Assembly: GCA_021801125.1 (NCBI GenBank)
Contig: JAJYYI010000066.1
Location: 1-33,782, forward strand
DNA: 33,782 bases
Direction: 5' to 3'
From: Deltaproteobacteria bacterium
GTDB taxonomy: Bacteria; Desulfobacterota; Binatia; Binatales; Binataceae
Positions 1-8,623 of the stretch are shown one piece after another. Every line of letters starts with the position of its first letter. Position 1 is the first letter of the stretch. The notes under the pieces were generated by a model. That model was not told the DNA's origin. It saw only the letters and a list, made by a program, of their open reading frames with translations, and searched no databases. The position numbers and the translations under genes are program-made.

Positions 1-39
1 TGCGCAAAAAGGGCCACTTCGACAGGCGGCGCGTTCATT

Positions 40-813
40 CTATTCAAGCGCCATCAGCGACTCCGGCAGCACTTGACCGCCGTCGATCACCAGAGTCTGG
101 CCGGTTATATAAGCGGCCTCCTCCGAGGCGAAGAACAGGGCCGCGTAGGCGATATCTTCGACCGACCCCAGGCGCTTCATTGGAATGGAAGCCGCCATCT
201 TATCGAGATATTCGCCGCCTAGATCGTCGAGGCCTTCGGTCTTGATGTTGCCGGGCATGACGGCATTGATGGTGATGTTGTACCGTGCTAGCTCGATCGC
301 CGCCGTACGAATGAAGCCGAGTTGGCCAGCCTTGCTCGCGGCGTAATGCACCCAGCCGGGATATCCAGTGATCGGCCCGGTAATCGAGGAGACCACCACT
401 ATCCGGCCTTTTCGCTTGCTCTTCATCGCGGGCAGACAAGCCTTGACGGTGAGGAACAGCCCCTTGAGGTTCACTGCGAGCACTTCGTCCCATCCCTCCG
501 GGGTAAGGTCGTCGAGCTTCGCCGCCGGGAAAATTCCCGCGTTGGCGCAAAGGATGTCGACCCCCCCGTAGCGCTGGACCGCCGTCTCGGCCATCCGCTG
601 CATGTCGGCCCAATTGCTGACGTCGGCGGACAACGCCGATGCCTCGGTCCCTGCCGCCCGAAGCTCACCCATCGTCGCTTCGATAGCGCCCGCATCGCGC
701 GCCACACCCAGCACGCTGGCGCCCTTTTTCGCGAACACACGCGCGATACCTTTGCCGATCCCTTTGCTCGCGCCTGTTACAACGGCGGACGAACCCTTGA
801 TCGATGTCAGCAC
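40..813 (-). CDS. SDR family NAD(P)-dependent oxidoreductase (FabG-like)
   Basis: Classical short-chain dehydrogenase/reductase of 257 residues, the usual length for the family. The Rossmann nucleotide-binding motif TGASKGIG is at residues 13-20, NAG at 91-93, the catalytic Ser at about 143, and Tyr157/Lys161 lie in YAASK. It ends with the usual ITGQTLVIDGG segment. The start is GTG, chosen because GGAGG lies 6 nt upstream. It is the last gene of the minus-strand amide operon, 146 bp after livM, so it may be co-transcribed or have its own promoter. The substrate cannot be told from sequence: FabG-like 3-oxoacyl reductases and many alcohol or sugar dehydrogenases look alike. The family is certain and the role open. 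Confidence 0.9.
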   Translation of the reverse strand: MLTSIKGSSAVVTGASKGIGKGIARVFAKKGASVLGVARDAGAIEATMGELRAAGTEASALSADVSNWADMQRMAETAVQRYGGVDILCANAGIFPAAKLDDLTPEGWDEVLAVNLKGLFLTVKACLPAMKSKRKGRIVVVSSITGPITGYPGWVHYAASKAGQLGFIRTAAIELARYNITINAVMPGNIKTEGLDDLGGEYLDKMAASIPMKRLGSVEDIAYAALFFASEEAAYITGQTLVIDGGQVLPESLMALE

Positions 814-959
814 GACAACCTCCTACGATTTCACCGTCGAGCCGGTATCACCGTTTCGGTGCGAATCCCCAGAATACGTCGGCCCCCACAGGCCTACCGG
901 CCAACATGGCGCATCGAGCGGGTCCGTTCAGCCTTGCGAAGCCGCCCTCGCCGATGAGC

Positions 960-1991
960 CTATTCTTTTGCTGACGCTACTTCTTCGGGCCGTACCGCGG
1001 CAAACGCGCGAACGCTATCGCGCCGCCACCGCCTTGCAATCGCCTCAACTCCGCCGGCCAGTCCCTTGGGCCACACCACGACGAAGACCACGAGCATCAG
1101 GCCCAACCCGAGAAGCCTCCACTCGACTACTTCTTTCAAAGCCTCGTCCACCAGCATGAGGGCGGCAGCGCCGAGCAGCGGCCCCCATATTTGGCCGACT
1201 CCGCCAATGATCATCATCGAAAGCAAGAACAGAGTCTGGGACAGATAGAGCGTGTTGGCTCCCATGACTCGAAAATGCCCAGCGTAGACCGCGCCGGCCA
1301 GGCCGGTGAAAAGCGCTGAAGCCGCGAATACCAGAAGCTGATATTTGAAGCGGCCGATGCCGCGCGAGATGGCGTACACGGTATTGTCGCGCAGCGCCTT
1401 GAACGCCAGCCCGACAGGGCTGCGGATGATGAACACCGAGAAGGCCGTCGCCGTGCACAGCACTGCAAGCGCAAGGAAATAATCCCCGAAAGCCGCGTAT
1501 TTATGCGGGAGGAGTTGATGGAAGCCGAAGTCGCCATATCCGGTCAAACCTCGCGTTCCGCCGGTGAAGTTACGGCAGGTCACTCCTTCCATGTAAAAGC
1601 ATTCGGTATCCGTAATTATCAGCAAGTACATGGTTTGCGTTATCGCCAGCGTGAGCAGCGCGACGTAGGCGCCGCGCAGCCGCAAGCAAGCGACGCCCAC
1701 CAGCGCGCTGAAAACCACCGCCGCCAAGCCGCCCGCGAACATCGCAAGCCACAGCGACCATCCCAGGTAAAGCCCGAGCATCCCGGTCACATACCCGCCG
1801 ATAGCGAATATGGCCATCTGGGCAAGCGAGAATACTCCCGCCACGCCGAACACCAGGTTCCACTGCGTCACTACCGCGGCCCAGATGAAAAACAGCGTCA
1901 TCTCCTCGACCACGTAGCGTGTCGGCCAGGCGAAAGGCACGACAATCGCCAAAACAAGGAGCGGGAGTCCGATGGCGACGTCCTTTCTCAT
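960..1991 (-). CDS. livM: Branched-chain amino acid-type ABC transporter permease LivM
   Basis: Integral membrane permease of 343 residues with about ten hydrophobic segments. It shows the LivM-type segment WNLVFGVAGVFSLAQMAIFA near residue 44 and GGVGQIWGPLLGAA near residue 263. LivM pairs with LivH to form the channel of HAAT-type importers, which carry branched-chain amino acids, urea or short-chain amides. It follows livH by 16 nt in the same operon. The start is ATG with only a weak ribosome site, so translation is probably coupled to livH. Because the operon begins with DMFase-like genes, the transported compound is more likely a small amide than leucine; that is inference. Confidence 0.93.
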   Translation of the reverse strand: MRKDVAIGLPLLVLAIVVPFAWPTRYVVEEMTLFFIWAAVVTQWNLVFGVAGVFSLAQMAIFAIGGYVTGMLGLYLGWSLWLAMFAGGLAAVVFSALVGVACLRLRGAYVALLTLAITQTMYLLIITDTECFYMEGVTCRNFTGGTRGLTGYGDFGFHQLLPHKYAAFGDYFLALAVLCTATAFSVFIIRSPVGLAFKALRDNTVYAISRGIGRFKYQLLVFAASALFTGLAGAVYAGHFRVMGANTLYLSQTLFLLSMMIIGGVGQIWGPLLGAAALMLVDEALKEVVEWRLLGLGLMLVVFVVVWPKGLAGGVEAIARRWRRDSVRAFAAVRPEEVASAKE

Positions 1992-2007
1992 CGGATAGCC
2001 GTAAGCC

Positions 2008-2886
2008 CTAGAATCGCTGCGTCACGCCGCGGCCGAAAACGCCGTACGGCCGCCACACGAGAGTAAGAATGATCAGCAGCAGCATCGCGGGAAACCCGAA
2101 CCGCACGCCAAGGAAAAACTGCACGGACGCCTCGAGGATGCCCAGCGCGAAGGCCGCGTATAGCGCGCCGTACATGTTCCCCAGTCCAGCCACGACGCAT
2201 ACGATAAACGCCTTCAGCATCGGGTCGTAACCCATGGTCGGGGCCAGCGTCGTTATCGTGCTGAGCATCACGCCCGAAAGCGCCGCGAGCACGCCGGAGA
2301 TCGTCAACACCTGGAGGTAGACCGTGTTCACCGGCACGCCCATCAACAGGGCCGCGGCGCGGTTCTGCGACACGGCTCGTATCGCGCGGCCCATCCTGGT
2401 CCGCGCCAGCACCCATGCAACCGCCATCATCGCTGTTACCGAAGCGGCCAAAATGGCAATGCTTTCATACGGCACATAGGTCGCCGCGATGTTCACGCCA
2501 CCCTCGATTCGCACCGGCTGCCTGAGCGGGTAAGCGCCGAAAGCTTGCAGGATTACGTTCTCGAAAATCAGCGCCAAGCCAACGGTTGCGATGATAACGT
2601 TGGTCTCGAAGTTGTCGCAGTCAAGCATAAATCGGATCACGAAGAAATACGTCGCGGCGCCAACCGCGGCGCCCGCGAGCGCGGACAACGCAAGCGCCAG
2701 CGGCGCGGAAAGCCCCAGGTATGTCGCGCCCGCGTACGCCGCGTACCCGCCGATCACGAGAAAGCCGCCTTGCGCCATGTTGAGCACGCCTACGGCGCCC
2801 CAGGCCAGCGACAAACCGATCGTGCTTATCGCGTACATCGCCCCCAAGGTGAGCCCGCTCACCAAGATCTGGACGGCCGTGTTCAT
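2008..2886 (-). CDS. livH: Branched-chain amino acid-type ABC transporter permease LivH
   Basis: Integral membrane permease of 292 residues, the normal LivH length. It has the signature GLTLGAMYAISTIGLSLAWG near the N-terminus followed by GVLNMAQGGF, and the cytoplasmic coupling region SQNRAAALLMGVPV near residue 173. It ends at a hydrophobic segment followed by RPYGVFGRG, typical of the family. The stop of livF lies 9 nt before its start, and livM follows after 16 nt. It should act with LivM, LivF, LivG and the upstream Tat-exported binding protein as one importer. Confidence 0.94.
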   Translation of the reverse strand: MNTAVQILVSGLTLGAMYAISTIGLSLAWGAVGVLNMAQGGFLVIGGYAAYAGATYLGLSAPLALALSALAGAAVGAATYFFVIRFMLDCDNFETNVIIATVGLALIFENVILQAFGAYPLRQPVRIEGGVNIAATYVPYESIAILAASVTAMMAVAWVLARTRMGRAIRAVSQNRAAALLMGVPVNTVYLQVLTISGVLAALSGVMLSTITTLAPTMGYDPMLKAFIVCVVAGLGNMYGALYAAFALGILEASVQFFLGVRFGFPAMLLLIILTLVWRPYGVFGRGVTQRF

Positions 2887-2895
2887 GAGGCCCGG

Positions 2896-3621
2896 CTAGC
2901 TCCCAAGATAAACCTCGAGCAGCTCTTGGTGATCGAAAAGAGTATGAGGCGCGCCTTCCCACACGATGCGCCCGGCATCGAGAAGGTACACGCGGTCGGC
3001 GATATCGATGATGCGATTAACGTTTTCCTCGACCAGCAAGATCGTCCAACCGCGCTGCCTCAGGCTGGAAATCACGGAGTACACATGCTCTATCGCGATC
3101 GGCGCGAGGCCGAGCGAGGGCTCGTCGACCAGCAAAAGCTGACCGCCGGACATAAGCCCGCGCCCTATGGCGAGCATGCGCCGTTCGCCGCCAGAGAGCG
3201 TGCTCGCGATCTGGAATCTGCGCTCCTGCAACGCCGGCAACAGTTCGTAAACTTCTTTGAGTCGCGTCTCCGCAGCCGCGTTCGCGGAGGGCAGGTAGGC
3301 GCCCATCATCAAGTTGTCCGCCACGGTCATCTCGGGAAACAGCAGATCCCCCTGCGGTATGTGCACCACGCCCCGCGCCACGATTTCATTTGCGCGTCGT
3401 CCTACGATACTCTCACCGCCAAAACGGATCTCGCCGCCGCTGGGCCGAACCAGGCCGGAGATGCATCGCAGCAGCGTGGTCTTGCCGTGGCCGTTGGGCC
3501 CGATCAACGTAACAAGCTCGCCCTTGCCAAGCGCAAGCGACATCCCGCGCAAGACCTCGTGGTCCTGGTAGCCCGCGACCAAGCCGCGAACCTCCAGCAC
3601 TGTCGAAGCGTCGTCCCTCAT
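2896..3621 (-). CDS. livF: ABC transporter ATP-binding protein LivF
   Basis: ABC ATPase of 241 residues. Walker A is GPNGHGKTT near residue 41, the ABC signature LSGGERRMLAIGRGL near 142, and Walker B LLLVDEPSLGLAP near 161, with a family-typical H-loop replaced by EENV. The segment MTVADNLMMGAY is characteristic of LivF. Its ATG overlaps the stop of livG by 4 nt (ATGA), a sign of translational coupling. It should form the ATPase pair with LivG. Confidence 0.94.
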   Translation of the reverse strand: MRDDASTVLEVRGLVAGYQDHEVLRGMSLALGKGELVTLIGPNGHGKTTLLRCISGLVRPSGGEIRFGGESIVGRRANEIVARGVVHIPQGDLLFPEMTVADNLMMGAYLPSANAAAETRLKEVYELLPALQERRFQIASTLSGGERRMLAIGRGLMSGGQLLLVDEPSLGLAPIAIEHVYSVISSLRQRGWTILLVEENVNRIIDIADRVYLLDAGRIVWEGAPHTLFDHQELLEVYLGS

Positions 3622-4409
3622 GACGCGGCCAAGAAATGGAACAGCCGTCGGGCGGTCGCGCTGCCCAGGTACACGGAGACAACCGTGGGGTCGCGCACCA
3701 TGCCCTCGGAGGAACCCTCATATATCTTCTCGCCGTGCTGCATGATGATGATCCGCCGGCATAGCTGAACCATGAAGCGCATGACGTGTTCGATCAGCAG
3801 GATCGTCAGACCGCCCTCTGCTAACGACCGCACAACCGCCATCACTCGATCAGCCTCAGCAGGGTTGAGGCCACCCACCGGTTCGTCCAACAGCAGCATT
3901 AGAGGCTCGGTTGCCAGCGCGCTCGCGAACATCGCAAGCTTGCGATCGAGCACGGGAAGACTCGCGATAGGGACGTTCGCGCGGTCGAGCAACCCAACCG
4001 TGTCGAGCGCTCGGTCGGCCCGCTCCAGAGTGTCGCGATCTAACATGAGCGGCGGCACAAAGCGCAACCGATGGCCGTAGGCGGCGCCGATCACGACGTT
4101 TTCCCGCAGCGTCATACTGTCGAAAGCCACAACCGACTGAAACACGCGGGCAAGCCCACGATGACAGAGTTCCTGCGGCGAGGCCGAGGTCACGTCCTCG
4201 CCGTTGAAAAAGATCGCGCCCTCATCGGCCGGCTGCAGCCCGGCGATTACGTCGAAGAGACTGGTTTTGCCCGCACCGTTGGGCCCTCCGATACCGACGA
4301 TCTCTCCGACGCGCACGTCAAAGCTGATCGTCTTCACGGCCGCCATCGCACCGTAATACTTTGACACGCTGCGGCATGACAGCAGCGAGGAGGGTCGGTC
4401 GGTCGTCAC
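3618..4409 (-). CDS. livG: ABC transporter ATP-binding protein LivG
   Basis: ABC ATPase of 263 residues. Walker A is GPNGAGKTS near residue 40, followed by the LivG-type FNGEDVTSASPQELCHRGLAR and FQSV. Walker B is LMLLLDEPVGGLNPAEADR near residue 170. The ABC signature is degenerate: ASLPVLDRKLAMFASALA replaces the usual LSYGQQRRLEIARAL, which is unusual and could lower activity or reflect divergence. The GTG start sits 1 nt after the stop of the binding-protein gene, so the genes are coupled. Family assignment is certain from the tandem livG-livF layout. Confidence 0.92.
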   Translation of the reverse strand: MTTDRPSSLLSCRSVSKYYGAMAAVKTISFDVRVGEIVGIGGPNGAGKTSLFDVIAGLQPADEGAIFFNGEDVTSASPQELCHRGLARVFQSVVAFDSMTLRENVVIGAAYGHRLRFVPPLMLDRDTLERADRALDTVGLLDRANVPIASLPVLDRKLAMFASALATEPLMLLLDEPVGGLNPAEADRVMAVVRSLAEGGLTILLIEHVMRFMVQLCRRIIIMQHGEKIYEGSSEGMVRDPTVVSVYLGSATARRLFHFLAAS

Positions 4410-4410
4410 G

Positions 4411-5793
4411 TCAGGCCTTTATCCACGGCGGCAGTTTAAAGCTGGCGGTCTGGTATGGCGGCGGAGCTATCAGCTCGGGTTCCTTCTTGTAGTCCTGGAT
4501 CTGCAGATACTGATGCGGCATGCCGAGAGAAGGATCGTTGGTCGCGTCCGGGTACGGAATCGCGGCTTGTTCCGGCACGAAGAAGTGCGTGGTACCCATT
4601 ACGCCGCGATATATCATGGCGCGCAGCCGATCCGCGACCTTGCGATTCTGATCGAACTCGCCCGGTCCACCGGTGCCGCCGGCGATCGCCGCCGCAAGGG
4701 CGTAATAATGCGCGCTATCGTAAACCTGCGCCGCCACCAGCGGACTAGCCGAAGGTCCGAATTTTTTCTTGTAGCGCTGATTGAAGTCCTCGCCAATCTT
4801 GTCGCGCAGCGACGCGATTACGGTCGAGTAGAGCACGCCATTGGTGGCCTTGCCGCCGATTTCACGAAACGCCGCGAGCGACGGTCCGTACTGCATGTAC
4901 ACCAGGCTATTCGTCGGATTGGGCGTGAACTGAAGCATGAACTGCGCCAAATCCTGGGGCACCCAGTGAGTGACCGCGATAACCGCGGGCGGCGCTTGGC
5001 GAATCTTCGCAAGCGTCGGACCCCACTCCGAAATCGGAACCACCACTGTCTCGAACAGGCTGAGATCCCATTCGTAACTCTTGGCCTTCGCTTTGATGGC
5101 GTTGGCGATCACCACGCTGTAGTTCTGGGAGCCTGTCACCACGGCGATTTTGTTGTTCGGCCGCTTCCATTGTCCCGACTTAACCAGCCCGTTGAGGAAG
5201 GCGAGTAGCCCTTCCCCATACCAGTACTCGGCCGGATCGCCCATGAAGATGCCGAAGTACTTTTTCGGATTCTTGCCGACCGTGCTGTGATGAACGATGT
5301 CGGTGTTGTGGTGGATATAGATGATTCCGGCGTCCGCGATCGTGTCGTATTCCGCGGTAACGGCGCCGGTGTTGTAACCGTTTACGATAGCGTGCACACC
5401 GTAACGGTCTATCAGGCGCTGCATCGCGGGGATAATGTTGTCCGCTCCTTGCTCTTTGGTGTCCTCGAAGTGCGGCTCGAGCGGTCGGCCGAGGATGCCG
5501 CCAAGGGCATTTATCTCGCCGCAGGACATCTCGAGCGCGCGCTTGAACTCGATACCATCGGCCGCGGCCCATCCGGTGAGCGGCACGCCGGCGCCTATCG
5601 GGATCGGCTTAGTGTTGGTCGCTTTGCCAGCTTCTTTGGCCTGGCTGTTGAGAGCGGCGAGCATCCCGCTGCCTAGAACGGCACCCGCTCCCGCGGTCGC
5701 GCCTATCGCGCGTTTGAGGAAGCCGCGCCGGCTTGAGTCGGCGACCCCCGTGCTCCGGCCGTCAGTGGTCGGCATTCTTGTACGCATCATCAT
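4411..5793 (-). CDS. Tat-exported ABC transporter substrate-binding protein (HAAT family)
   Basis: Periplasmic binding protein of the branched-chain/amide/urea type, 460 residues. A twin-arginine signal SRRGFLKRA is at about residues 22-30, followed by a hydrophobic stretch AGAGAVLGSGMLAAL, so export is by the Tat route. The mature part starts near PIPIGAGVPLTGWAAADG, the usual first strand of Peripla_BP_6 domains. Three ATG codons in a row (5793, 5790, 5787) follow GGGAGAT; the third has the best spacing to the ribosome site, so the protein may be two residues shorter. It lies 66 bp after the DMFase-like large-subunit gene and just before livG. Its likely ligand is an amide or a product of amide hydrolysis; this is inference from context. 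Confidence 0.9.
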   Translation of the reverse strand: MMMRTRMPTTDGRSTGVADSSRRGFLKRAIGATAGAGAVLGSGMLAALNSQAKEAGKATNTKPIPIGAGVPLTGWAAADGIEFKRALEMSCGEINALGGILGRPLEPHFEDTKEQGADNIIPAMQRLIDRYGVHAIVNGYNTGAVTAEYDTIADAGIIYIHHNTDIVHHSTVGKNPKKYFGIFMGDPAEYWYGEGLLAFLNGLVKSGQWKRPNNKIAVVTGSQNYSVVIANAIKAKAKSYEWDLSLFETVVVPISEWGPTLAKIRQAPPAVIAVTHWVPQDLAQFMLQFTPNPTNSLVYMQYGPSLAAFREIGGKATNGVLYSTVIASLRDKIGEDFNQRYKKKFGPSASPLVAAQVYDSAHYYALAAAIAGGTGGPGEFDQNRKVADRLRAMIYRGVMGTTHFFVPEQAAIPYPDATNDPSLGMPHQYLQIQDYKKEPELIAPPPYQTASFKLPPWIKA

Positions 5794-5859
5794 ATCTCCC
5801 TGAACTTTTCGTTCGACGAAGCGCTCGCTCCGGCTATGCTTTCGGCGCGGACGTCACGG

Positions 5860-8109
5860 TCAAAACGGTCTTTCGTCGAGGAATCTTTTGACTACGTTGG
5901 CTGTGATCCTGGAGACGTTATTGTCGTAGTTGTTGTGGGAGAGACTGCCCGCCCATGCGATCGAGCTGGTCGCGAAAACCGCGCCTCCGCTGGGAGTCTC
6001 GTAAAATACGAGGTCGGCCCGAACGAGATCGCTCTCGCCTCCGCACAGACCAGGCGCGTTGATCAGGATCTCCTCCAGAACAACCATGTAGACGGGCGTA
6101 TGGTTTTCCGAGGAGGCAAGCACGAGCGCGTTTGGCGGCGTGCCCAACAAGCGGTCGGCTCGGTCCACTTCGAGACCCGCCGCGCCCCCGCCGATAAGAC
6201 CGAAATTGCCGATAAGCTCGTCCTTTCCGACGCCCTCGAAGATGAAGCTCGCGCGCGAGTCGAAGCTGTCCTTGGTTCGGCGGTAATACGAAGACAGGTC
6301 GAAGCCCTGAGCCGAGAAGCCGGTGCCCGCCATTTTTTGCGGAGCCAGTCCCTGGCGACGCCAGAGTCCGCCGTATTCACCAGTGAAGCTGTGATAGTAT
6401 TCGCCCGGCTCCGCCGCCCACGCCCGGATGCCGCCCTCGGCGCGCCGCACCTCGATTACGCCCGGTTTGGTCTGATGGTACGCGATGCGCCAGTACCAGG
6501 CGTTGGCACCTGCATAGATAAGGCGCCCACCTGCTTTCTTGAAAGCGTCGAGCGCGTCCCACATCTGCTTCGACCAGTACTCGTGATGGGTCGAGGTCAT
6601 AAAAACGCGATACGGCGCGATCGCTTCGTAGCCCTCGAAGTGCAGGTCTTCGTCGGTGATGCAGTCGTAGTCGAACTTCAACGCTTCGAGCCAGTCCGTG
6701 ATATGGGTATCCGCGTTCATCTGCCACAGCGAAGAGCCCTTGCCGCCCAGCCATGACTGGTACTTCGGGCGCATCGTCAGAATCGGCCGCAGCCGCGATG
6801 AGTAACACACCCCGCTGCCGTCGGCGTGGGTGTCGTAGCACGAGTAGCCGTATTCGCGGTGCTCGTGAAGAAATACGTCGGTCGCCTGAAGCGTCGCGAG
6901 CCGCCCGGTCAGAAGCTCGGCGAGCGTAGCGTCGGTTGCCATATGCTCGTTCGCGTAAGCCATGTAGCTAGCCGTGGGAACCACAAACACGAGCTTAGAG
7001 GTGGCCTTGCCACGTTCGGGCTTGACGACGAAGGGTATGAAGTCCTCATCATCTTCGGTCGCCACATGCGCGGCGTAAAGACCGCTTCGCAGCCCAGCCG
7101 GAACGGTGAATGTAAAATCGGTATCCCATCCGGCGTCGTAGAGGTCGTCGTCGTGAAAATGGATGGCGCCGTACTGTTCGGGCTTGTGCTTCCAGCACAT
7201 CTCCTCGCCGGTCCAATTCCAGCCGGTCATCGCGCGCGCGGGCAGATTCAACGTCTCGCCATGGTGGCGATTTGGCGACACATCGATGATCCGCTCCGTC
7301 GTAATCTCCTTAGAGAAGTCCCAGAGCCCGACCAACGCGGCGTGCAGAGAAGCAGGCGGCCCCCCACTGCGCAGCTGTTCCATTTCGAGCCGCGATAACA
7401 CGCGGCTAGCCAAGATCGGCCTGTCGATTTTGCCGTTATAGTGAGCGCTTGTGCGCTCTCGGCCGTCAGACATCCGGACAGGGTGAGCAGCGATGACGAC
7501 AGGCGCGCCGTTTTCATTTCGCGGTTTAATCGTCACAGTGCCCTCGACCCGAGCCGACGTGTCTACCTTCGCATAGGGCACCATCGGCTTCTGATAGAGA
7601 CAGACCTCGCCGCTTACGGCGTTGTAACTTGCCGCAACGAAATACCACTCTCTGCTGAGCATCGGCTTGCCCGCCCGGACCTCTTCGGTCTTTCCGGTGC
7701 CATCGCTCAGCGCAAGCGCCAATCCGCCACTTTCATCAAGTCCGAAGATGAAGCCCGCGCCCGACTTGGCGTCGCAATGACTCAGTATCGTCTGGCGCCC
7801 TTTCTCGGGAGTGGTTGGCCATACCATCGCTTGCACGGAAAAGCTGCTTAGCTTGTCGAAGGCAGGATGGCTGGGAATGACGGCACACGAGCCGGCGAAG
7901 ATCGCTTGCTTGCGTCCCTTGTAAGTGCCGTCGAATTCGCTTTTGACAGCCTGCTCTTTGTATCCAGGTCCTTCTGGATTGGTATCGCCGTGAATGATAC
8001 GCACGAGGCGCGCCTTGTAGCTCGAAGCCTTTTCGCAAGACACCATAAACCGGATGGCTTCGCCGGGGCGCACACTGATCTTGTCGCTATAACCCATGAT
8101 CTGCTTCAT
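5860..8109 (-). CDS. dmfA2: N,N-dimethylformamidase-like large (beta) subunit
   Basis: About 749 residues, close to the length of the known DMFase large subunit. DMFase hydrolyses N,N-dimethylformamide to dimethylamine and formate. The N-terminus MGYSDKISVRPGEAIRFMVS is family-typical; a LamG-like jelly-roll region lies at about 67-247 and the catalytic half follows at about 370-700. The Paracoccus enzyme holds a mononuclear iron on two tyrosines and a glutamate. Here candidates are Tyr382 in ASYMAYANE, Tyr422 or Tyr425 in EYGYSCYD, and Glu510 in THHEYWS. I chose ATG at 8109 because GGAGG lies 8 nt upstream. A TTG at 8163, overlapping the small-subunit stop by 4 nt, would add 18 residues. Family is confident; the preferred amide is not known. 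Confidence 0.87.
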   Translation of the reverse strand: MKQIMGYSDKISVRPGEAIRFMVSCEKASSYKARLVRIIHGDTNPEGPGYKEQAVKSEFDGTYKGRKQAIFAGSCAVIPSHPAFDKLSSFSVQAMVWPTTPEKGRQTILSHCDAKSGAGFIFGLDESGGLALALSDGTGKTEEVRAGKPMLSREWYFVAASYNAVSGEVCLYQKPMVPYAKVDTSARVEGTVTIKPRNENGAPVVIAAHPVRMSDGRERTSAHYNGKIDRPILASRVLSRLEMEQLRSGGPPASLHAALVGLWDFSKEITTERIIDVSPNRHHGETLNLPARAMTGWNWTGEEMCWKHKPEQYGAIHFHDDDLYDAGWDTDFTFTVPAGLRSGLYAAHVATEDDEDFIPFVVKPERGKATSKLVFVVPTASYMAYANEHMATDATLAELLTGRLATLQATDVFLHEHREYGYSCYDTHADGSGVCYSSRLRPILTMRPKYQSWLGGKGSSLWQMNADTHITDWLEALKFDYDCITDEDLHFEGYEAIAPYRVFMTSTHHEYWSKQMWDALDAFKKAGGRLIYAGANAWYWRIAYHQTKPGVIEVRRAEGGIRAWAAEPGEYYHSFTGEYGGLWRRQGLAPQKMAGTGFSAQGFDLSSYYRRTKDSFDSRASFIFEGVGKDELIGNFGLIGGGAAGLEVDRADRLLGTPPNALVLASSENHTPVYMVVLEEILINAPGLCGGESDLVRADLVFYETPSGGAVFATSSIAWAGSLSHNNYDNNVSRITANVVKRFLDERPF

Positions 8110-8117
8110 TGCTTGTG

Positions 8118-8122
8118 CCTCC
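8118..8122 (-). promoter_or_regulatory. Ribosome binding site deciding the dmfA2 start
   Basis: GGAGG lies 8 nt before ATG 8109 on the minus strand. The alternative TTG start at 8163 has no comparable site, so 8109 is preferred. Confidence 0.6.
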
Positions 8123-8159
8123 GCGTCGCGGCTCGTGCTAGTCGTGCTGAAGTTGCGGC

Positions 8160-8459
8160 TCAATCACTGAGATGCTCGCCCGTGTATTTTGCCCAGCGCT
8201 GCTTGAAGACGTACCATTCGGCTTCTTCGAGCGAATGAAAGACCTCTTCCGTCATACGGATGCGCTCGCCGCGCGTACCGGATAGCACGGCCAGAGTCCA
8301 TTCTCGATGCGGGCGAGTGCAGATCAGCGCGAATTTGCCCGCCATCGGCTCGCCGCGAAATAGATTGAGTATCCGCTGCAAATTGGGAGAATGGTGTCCA
8401 ATAGGCGTTTTCCTGAACTCTTCGATACACGCTTTGTCTTCAGGCCTTATTTGGTACAT
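8160..8459 (-). CDS. dmfA1: N,N-dimethylformamidase-like small (alpha) subunit
   Basis: Small protein of 99 residues directly before the large subunit, the same arrangement as dmfA1-dmfA2 of Paracoccus and Alcaligenes DMFase, though shorter than the roughly 130-residue known alpha subunits. It is rich in charged and aromatic residues, with no signal peptide or membrane segment: HREWTLAVLSGTRGERI and FHSLEEAEWYVFKQRW suggest a compact alpha/beta fold covering the large subunit. GGAGG lies 5 nt before its ATG. It is the first gene of the operon. Assignment rests on position and general resemblance. Confidence 0.72.
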   Translation of the reverse strand: MYQIRPEDKACIEEFRKTPIGHHSPNLQRILNLFRGEPMAGKFALICTRPHREWTLAVLSGTRGERIRMTEEVFHSLEEAEWYVFKQRWAKYTGEHLSD

Positions 8460-8548
8460 ATGAGCCTCCGACCTGCTCGACCCCGGTAACGCCGGCGAGA
8501 AGCCGCTCGGCTAGCGCTCAAGAGACTTCTCTGCATACCGTGAATGAG

Positions 8549-8601
8549 TTTATACTGTGCGGCCTTCGAATCGCTTGACAGACAATAACAAATTCTTGAC
8601 A
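8549..8601 (-). promoter_or_regulatory. Candidate promoter and operator of the dmf operon
   Basis: On the minus strand a TATAAA (8554-8549) lies about 90 nt before the dmfA1 start. Upstream of it are two copies of the heptamer TGTCAAG (8601-8595 and 8580-8574) whose starts are 21 bp apart, two helical turns, with the nearer copy 19 bp from TATAAA and covering the -35 position. No good -35 hexamer is visible, which suits an activator-dependent promoter. This is a prediction from pattern only. Confidence 0.35.
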
Positions 8602-8623
8602 AGCACGAAGCGCAGATGAGTGC

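Noticed and set aside
960-5793. Plain leucine/isoleucine/valine importer
   Set aside because: The operon starts with DMFase-like genes, so an amide is the better guess; the names LivFGHM reflect family only.
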